From the NCBI GenBank assembly GCA_964369805.1, contig CAYJFM010000016.1:1-45090 (forward strand): DNA of 45,090 bases, read 5' to 3'. The first letter of the stretch is position 1, and the number at the start of each line of letters is the position of its first letter. The translations under genes were made by a program, and so were the position numbers. The DNA comes from CAYJHC01 sp964369805 (GTDB taxonomy: Bacteria; Bacillota; Clostridia; Peptostreptococcales; Anaerovoracaceae). Shown one piece after another: positions 40,857 to 45,090 of this stretch. Below the pieces are notes generated by a model. It saw nothing but the letters and a program-made list of their open reading frames with translations, ran no database searches and was not told the origin of the DNA.

Positions 40857-40960
40857 AAAATAGCGATTGAATGAATTGTATTCACAAACTTATTCATATG
40901 GTATAATAACTATATAAATAAGAAATGGTACAGATTTTAAAACAATCGCTATTTTCTTTT
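40857..40960 (+). terminator. Perfect 13-base inverted repeat with long loop, possible terminator
   Basis: AAAATAGCGATTG (40857-40869) pairs exactly with CAATCGCTATTTT (40943-40955), and TCTTTT follows. The 73-base loop holds a TATAAT with TG ahead of it (40902-40907). It may end the surface protein transcript, or mark the edges of a small transcript or element. Confidence 0.45.
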
Positions 40961-40997
40961 ATGTTTAATAAATTATTATACATTCGAGTATTAACAC

Positions 40998-41027
40998 TTG
41001 CAAAACATATTAGTTCTGTGTTATACT
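40998..41027 (+). promoter_or_regulatory. Promoter of the diguanylate cyclase gene
   Basis: TTGCAA (40998-41003) and TATACT (41022-41027) are 18 bases apart, giving a leader of about 60 bases before the ATG at 41093. Confidence 0.5.
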
Positions 41028-41092
41028 ACATAGGAGTGAAAGTTAACAACTTTGCTTATTTCTTAAAACCATAATGTGATTAGAGGTAAAAT

Positions 41093-42709
41093 ATGGACAC
41101 TTATAATTTAAGGTTATCTTTTTTTGGGTTGAAAAATATCAAAGAAAGAGTGATGGCTTGCCCCGCTTTAAATCGTTTGACAATAAAAGCTATAGAGGGT
41201 GATATTAAAGAAAAAGAAACATTCTGCTACGCAGATGTGATTCTTGTTAATCTAAACTACTTCCAAACAAATAAAAACGAACTCTTAGAAAATAAGGCTG
41301 ACTATGCTGTCTTAGTATTAGTTTTACATGCCCATGAATTTCATATGCTGAGCACTGAAGAGAAAACACACTTTACTGATATTTGGGTTAATGATAGTGG
41401 AGAATTAATTGATTATAGAATAGAAACTTTTTTAGCTAGAATGAGAGACACTCTTGATCATGAACTTGCTGAAAAACAACTAGATTCATTAATTGATAGT
41501 GTTCCTGATCTAATTTGGTTTAAAGATGTTAGAGGTTCTCATATTAAAGTAAATGATAGTTTCTGTAAAACTGTACAAAAAACTAAAGATCAAATTAAGT
41601 ATCGAGGTCACTGTTATATTTGGGATTTAGATATGTCCGAATATGAACAAGGTGAATATGTTTGTATGGAAACTGAAGAGGTAGTAATTGAAGAACAAGG
41701 CACCTTTCTTTTTGATGAAAAAGTAAAAATTGGTGATGAAATGCGCCAGCTAAAAACATATAAAACAGCTATTGTTGGTAGGAATGGAGAAACTGTTGGA
41801 ACTGTAGGTCTGGCCCGCGATGTAACTGAAATTTGGAACACCCATGAAGAATTTCAAACTTTGATAAGTAACCTTCCTCTTTCTATGATGATTGTGAATA
41901 AGAACTTTGAATTTATAAAAGCCAATGACTCTTTCTATGAACTATTTGAAATAAAGAAAAATGCCCAAAAAAACTTTTCTTTCCAAGATTTCGAAGATTG
42001 CTTTTTTGATGAAAAAATCGCATTACCTAAAGTTGGTAATGTTTCAGTAAAAAGAAGCTTAATTAAAAATGGTAGCACTCGAACCTTCATTGTTGAAAAA
42101 AGTGAAATTAAAGACGTATTCAATGAAGTAACAGGATATTTTTATATATTCAGAGATATTACTCTTCAAAAAGAGTATGAGGACTATTTACGTAGCATGT
42201 CTTCCATCGATGAGCTCACAAAATTAAATAATAGAAAAGCCATACGTAGTTATTTTGATAGTTGCTATAATAGGCTCCAAGATGAAGCTACTCCATTTGC
42301 AGTTGCAATGCTAGATTTAGACTGCTTCAAACAGTACAATGACAATTATGGGCATGTGGACGGTGATTCTGTGCTAGTAAAAATAGGTGAAATTCTATCA
42401 AAACTTCAAGAGGATAAAGATTTATTTGTTGGTCGTTATGGAGGGGAAGAGTTTATAATACTTGCTCAAAACAAGTCTCTAAGTGAGTGTGAAGAAATTA
42501 TACAGCAGACCATAAAGCAAGTTGTTGATGAAAATATCCGTCATGAATACTCCCTAGTTTCAAATATAGTAACCGTAAGTATTGGTATGACTTATTACAA
42601 TAGTATAGGTGATTTCTCCGTGTCAAAGCTAATTGAACAAGCAGACCTCACTTTGTACGAATCAAAGCATAATGGACGTAATCAGTATGTAATAAAAGAG
42701 CTACATTAA
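41093..42709 (+). CDS. PAS-PAS-GGDEF diguanylate cyclase
   Basis: This 538-residue cytoplasmic protein has no membrane segment. Residues 1-120 are a response-regulator-sized alpha/beta region of unclear family. Two PAS domains follow (about 125-245, DLIWFKDVRGSHIKVNDSF; about 255-370, NLPLSMMIVNKNFEFIKAND). A GGDEF domain covers about 375-535, with MLDLDCFKQYNDNYGHVDGD and the active-site GGEEF near 450. The catalytic signature is intact, so it should make cyclic di-GMP. The inhibitory RxxD site usually found nine residues before GGEEF is absent (DKDL instead), so product inhibition may be lacking. AGAGGT lies 5 bases before the ATG. It sits after a surface protein gene, and c-di-GMP often controls adhesion, but it has its own promoter. 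Confidence 0.9.
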   Translation: MDTYNLRLSFFGLKNIKERVMACPALNRLTIKAIEGDIKEKETFCYADVILVNLNYFQTNKNELLENKADYAVLVLVLHAHEFHMLSTEEKTHFTDIWVNDSGELIDYRIETFLARMRDTLDHELAEKQLDSLIDSVPDLIWFKDVRGSHIKVNDSFCKTVQKTKDQIKYRGHCYIWDLDMSEYEQGEYVCMETEEVVIEEQGTFLFDEKVKIGDEMRQLKTYKTAIVGRNGETVGTVGLARDVTEIWNTHEEFQTLISNLPLSMMIVNKNFEFIKANDSFYELFEIKKNAQKNFSFQDFEDCFFDEKIALPKVGNVSVKRSLIKNGSTRTFIVEKSEIKDVFNEVTGYFYIFRDITLQKEYEDYLRSMSSIDELTKLNNRKAIRSYFDSCYNRLQDEATPFAVAMLDLDCFKQYNDNYGHVDGDSVLVKIGEILSKLQEDKDLFVGRYGGEEFIILAQNKSLSECEEIIQQTIKQVVDENIRHEYSLVSNIVTVSIGMTYYNSIGDFSVSKLIEQADLTLYESKHNGRNQYVIKELH

Positions 42710-42723
42710 TTGTAGCTCTTTTT
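42694..42723. terminator. Bidirectional terminator between the diguanylate cyclase and isochorismatase genes
   Basis: AAAAGAGCTACA (42694-42705) pairs with TGTAGCTCTTTT (42711-42722) around 5 bases that include the cyclase stop codon. T-runs follow on both strands, serving the two convergent genes. Confidence 0.85.
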
Positions 42724-42734
42724 CAATATGAATT

Positions 42735-43262
42735 CTAATTTTCTTCGACTATTTCAATATGACACATTTTCATGGCGTTTAAGGCATTTGTATGTGTTTC
42801 CCTAGTAACTCCCGCACAGCAGCTAGCATCGACTATAATCCTAGCTTCTGGAAAATTCCCTTTTAGTATTATTGCATTGCTTATTACGCAAATGTCTGTG
42901 CAAAGCCCTACTAAGGTTATTTCTAAGTCTTCATTATTGCGATTTAGGTTACTAATAAACTCTGGTAATTTTATGCTGCCGAAGGTGTTTTTATCTACGA
43001 TTTTCTCTCCACCACTAAGCCTTAGCTCTGGGTGAATCTGCCATCCATCAGTTCCAAAAATGCAATGCTCCACAGGAAGCTTTATCCCCTCTTGGCATTC
43101 TAGATAATTTTCATAATGAGTATCTCTAGTAAAAATAATCTCCCCATCAAAGTTAGATATTTTTTCAGAAACATTAGGCAAAATACTTACTGCTTCCTCT
43201 GTCCCTAAACTTCCATCTATAAAATCAACCTGCATATCTACAACTACCAAAATTTTCTTCAT
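42735..43262 (-). CDS. Isochorismatase-family cysteine hydrolase (nicotinamidase-like)
   Basis: This protein of about 175 residues has the catalytic triad of the family: Asp in VVVDMQVDF (D9), Lys in IVDKNTFGS and Cys in LVGLCTDICVIS. TRDTHYENY and HCIFGTDGWQIHPEL match the nicotinamidase-type metal and substrate regions. It probably deamidates nicotinamide or a similar small amide; other isochorismatase-fold activities cannot be excluded. The second ATG (43262) is preferred, because GGAG lies 8 bases ahead of it and only 2 bases ahead of the ATG at 43268. The start region directly follows the flavoprotein gene's stop, so the two are coexpressed. A link through NAD metabolism is possible but not shown. 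Confidence 0.8.
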   Translation of the reverse strand: MKKILVVVDMQVDFIDGSLGTEEAVSILPNVSEKISNFDGEIIFTRDTHYENYLECQEGIKLPVEHCIFGTDGWQIHPELRLSGGEKIVDKNTFGSIKLPEFISNLNRNNEDLEITLVGLCTDICVISNAIILKGNFPEARIIVDASCCAGVTRETHTNALNAMKMCHIEIVEEN

Positions 43263-43267
43263 TTTCA

Positions 43268-44686
43268 TTACTCCTTGCGAACTATTTTTCTAAGCAGCTT
43301 TCTCTGTCTTGGCGTAACAGAATCTTTCATATCTTTCAATGCCAAAAGTTTTACAATTTCCCCTTGGATTGGGTACTGATACATAATAGCGTTCACCGTA
43401 CTTAATTTCCACTTTTTTGCTACAAGGAGTGATAATACTGGTATAATTTCATCTGCCTTTTCACCCACTATTGTTGCACCTAGCACCTTTTTCTTTGAGT
43501 CAACTAAGACTTTAATAAAACCAACTTGATCATCCTCTGTTTTTGCTCGGTCCGTACCTCCTATAGGCAGTGTTATAGTTTTATAACTTATTCCTTTTTT
43601 CTCTGCCTCACTCGTTAACATTCCAACATGGGCAACCTTCGGGGAAGTATATGTAGTCCAAGCAATATTATTATAACTTGCTTTGCTCAGTTTTGAATAA
43701 ACCAAGGCATTTTTGATTACAACACTAGCTTCATACCCCGCAACATGGGTGAACATATATCCACCATGTACGTCACCGCAAGCATATACGTGTTTTAAGC
43801 TTGTCTGGAGGCGATTGTCTACCTTGATAAATCCTTTTTCATCTACATCCACACCAGCCTCTTCTAATCCAAGATTTTGTGTATTTGGTATACGACCTAA
43901 TGATACTAATACAGCATCACACTCCAGAGTTTTAGCTTCACCATCTTTTTCGATGGTTATCCTTGTCCCCTTTTCAAATTTTTCTAGTTTAACAATTTTT
44001 GCGCCTAAATGCAGATTCATCCCATCTTTTAGAAATTGCTCTTGCATTATGTCAGAAACCTCAGCTTCATCCTTTGCAAATAGCTTAGGCAGCCCATCAA
44101 TAACATGCACTTCACTTCCTAAGAAACAAAAGCCTTGCCCAAGTTCAAGGCCAATAGGCCCTCCACCTAAGACAACAAGTTTCTTTGGCAGCCTTTCCAT
44201 TTCAAATATATTTTCATTAGTGTAGAAGTCCACTTCACTTAGTCCTGGAATTGGTGGTATAGCAGCAGTGCTTCCTGTAGAAATTACAATTCTTCGTGCA
44301 CTATATACCTTATTGTCAACTCGAATATGTTGATTATCAACAATCTTCCCTTGCCCAAGCATTACATGAACACCTAGTGACTCGAAACGCTCCACTGAAT
44401 CATGTGGTTCAATTTGCGCTATAACACTTTGGACATAGGCCATTGTTGACTTTATATCACTAGTAAAGGTTGCATCCTTTAGCCCATAGCTATCGGCTTT
44501 CTTCATGGACTTTGCAAGATGAGCTGCTTTTAAAAAAGCTTTACTAGGCACACATCCATAATTCAAACAATCTCCACCCATTTTTCTATTTTCAACTAAT
44601 AGTACACGTGCACCCATAGTAGCACTTGCGCTCGCTACTACTAGTCCAGCACTTCCTGCTCCTATTATTGCAATATCATAATCCAT
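43268..44686 (-). CDS. NAD(P)/FAD-dependent disulfide oxidoreductase-like flavoprotein (mercuric reductase-like subgroup)
   Basis: This 472-residue class I flavoprotein has an FAD-binding motif (IIGAGSAGLVVA) and a redox-active disulfide (GGDCLNYGCVPSK). An NAD(P) motif (VVLGGGPIGLELG) and a second FAD motif (VYACGDVHGGYMFTHVAGYE) follow, then a C-terminal dimerisation domain. True dihydrolipoamide dehydrogenases carry His-Pro-Thr-x-x-x-Glu near the end. Here the segment reads YQYPIQGE, so the catalytic His is replaced, as in mercuric-reductase-like members with unknown substrates. There is no MerR-type regulator, MerT/MerP gene or heavy-metal domain. Of the in-frame starts, ATG 44686 is chosen (GGAGG 6 bases ahead) over GTG 44692. 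It is transcribed with the isochorismatase gene. Confidence 0.82.
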   Translation of the reverse strand: MDYDIAIIGAGSAGLVVASASATMGARVLLVENRKMGGDCLNYGCVPSKAFLKAAHLAKSMKKADSYGLKDATFTSDIKSTMAYVQSVIAQIEPHDSVERFESLGVHVMLGQGKIVDNQHIRVDNKVYSARRIVISTGSTAAIPPIPGLSEVDFYTNENIFEMERLPKKLVVLGGGPIGLELGQGFCFLGSEVHVIDGLPKLFAKDEAEVSDIMQEQFLKDGMNLHLGAKIVKLEKFEKGTRITIEKDGEAKTLECDAVLVSLGRIPNTQNLGLEEAGVDVDEKGFIKVDNRLQTSLKHVYACGDVHGGYMFTHVAGYEASVVIKNALVYSKLSKASYNNIAWTTYTSPKVAHVGMLTSEAEKKGISYKTITLPIGGTDRAKTEDDQVGFIKVLVDSKKKVLGATIVGEKADEIIPVLSLLVAKKWKLSTVNAIMYQYPIQGEIVKLLALKDMKDSVTPRQRKLLRKIVRKE

Positions 44687-44726
44687 GCGCACCCTCCTTT
44701 TTTACAAAATTAGATTTTATTAGTAA

Positions 44727-44755
44727 ATTATACCATTTAATCCATAAGGTGTACA
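44727..44755 (-). promoter_or_regulatory. Promoter of the flavoprotein-isochorismatase operon
   Basis: On the minus strand TGTACA (44755-44750) and a perfect TATAAT (44732-44727) are 17 bases apart, with TG one base before the -10. AAGGAGG and the start codon follow within about 40 bases. Confidence 0.6.
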
Positions 44756-44809
44756 TAGTTCATTCTCGCTATTTTATCATTGCATATTCTAGCTATGCTC
44801 TTTTAATCA

Positions 44810-45090
44810 CTATATAACAATACCATGAGCTACAGGTTTTTTAGTTATAGGGTCAACACTTACAAATTTCACCCTACCTTGTATATGCTCTTCATTGCTA
44901 ATTTCAGAAGTTGCAATAACTTCTATAGTAATGCTTGATCTACCTGCTTCTACAGCCTTTGCTGTAAACTTAATTATATCCCCTGCACGTACAGATTTAA
45001 AAAACTCCATTGTTTCCATTTTAATAAATAGTATCCCTGCAGAATCGCCTCTTGCTGCTACGGCTGCCACAAAAGCACTTTCAATTAGCC
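44810..45090 (-). CDS. Hotdog-fold acyl-CoA thioesterase, C-terminal part, cut by the right edge
   Basis: The minus-strand frame is open from the right edge to the stop at 44810. The visible 92 residues include AAVAARGDSAGILFIKME, then FFKSVRAGDIIKFTAKAVEA, GRSSITIEVIA and GRVKFVSVD. This strand pattern is that of the acyl-CoA hydrolase branch of the hotdog fold (YciA/BFIT type), where the gene product cleaves acyl-CoA thioesters. The N-terminal half with the catalytic Asp or Asn region is outside the window. An apparent ATG at 45070 is internal: the frame continues upstream (LIESAFVAAVAA). The gene is separated from the flavoprotein gene by a promoter. Confidence 0.7.
   Translation of the reverse strand, partial: LIESAFVAAVAARGDSAGILFIKMETMEFFKSVRAGDIIKFTAKAVEAGRSSITIEVIATSEISNEEHIQGRVKFVSVDPITKKPVAHGIVI

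Noticed and set aside
43268..44686. Mercury resistance locus
   Set aside because: The flavoprotein resembles mercuric reductase only in general; no merR, merT or merP gene and no heavy-metal-binding domain is present.

Overview
The window is AT-rich, densely coded DNA. The genes have strong AGGAGG-type ribosome binding sites, a sortase-type cell-wall anchor (VPQTG), lipobox lipoproteins and an ECF vitamin transporter, and one gene encodes a reductive activator of corrinoid enzymes. Together these point to a low-GC anaerobic Firmicute of the Clostridia. This is inference: there is no rRNA gene or other taxonomic marker in the window. I see no tRNA, rRNA, CRISPR array, transposase or integrase.

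Layout. (1) 1-4129, minus strand: the start of a Tad/Flp pilus operon. It has a good promoter (4101-4129), an unrecognised leader gene, cpaB-like, tadZ-like, tadA/cpaF-like and tadB-like genes. The tadB-like gene carries an apparent frameshift and runs off the left edge. (2) 4517-9329, plus strand: a TVP38/DedA-type membrane protein, then a heterodimeric ABC exporter with one degenerate and one canonical ATPase subunit, ending at a bidirectional terminator. (3) 9472-19178, minus strand: a corrinoid-flavoured block. Reading in the direction of transcription it holds a protein resembling the MetH activation domain, a RACE-type 2Fe-2S/ASKHA activator, a promoter, a secreted glucosaminidase, a pair of bPH2-domain membrane proteins, a DUF4430 (transcobalamin-like) lipoprotein, an EcfT subunit, and a single polypeptide joining two ECF ATPases to an S component.

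(4) 19373-36787, minus strand: one gene of about 5,800 codons for a giant secreted surface protein. It has a signal peptide, a very long mostly beta-type stalk, about four SdrD B-like repeats near the C-terminus, a D-P-D-x-T repeat interrupted by 100 Ns, and a VPQTG wall anchor. (5) 37298-38227, plus: a CaCA-family cation/calcium antiporter, divergent from the giant gene. (6) 38678-42709, plus: a second surface protein with InlB-like and MBG repeats and a C-terminal membrane anchor, then a PAS-PAS-GGDEF diguanylate cyclase. (7) 42735-45090, minus: an isochorismatase-family hydrolase, a pyridine-nucleotide/FAD disulfide oxidoreductase-like flavoprotein, and a hotdog thioesterase cut by the right edge.

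Two themes dominate. The first is surface adhesion and its control: a Tad pilus, two large surface proteins and a c-di-GMP synthase. The second is corrinoid handling: predicted capture by the DUF4430 lipoprotein, import by the ECF transporter, and reductive reactivation by the RACE and MetH-activation-like proteins. The substrate of the transporter and the partner methyltransferase cannot be seen here, so the second theme is a hypothesis built on families and neighbours.
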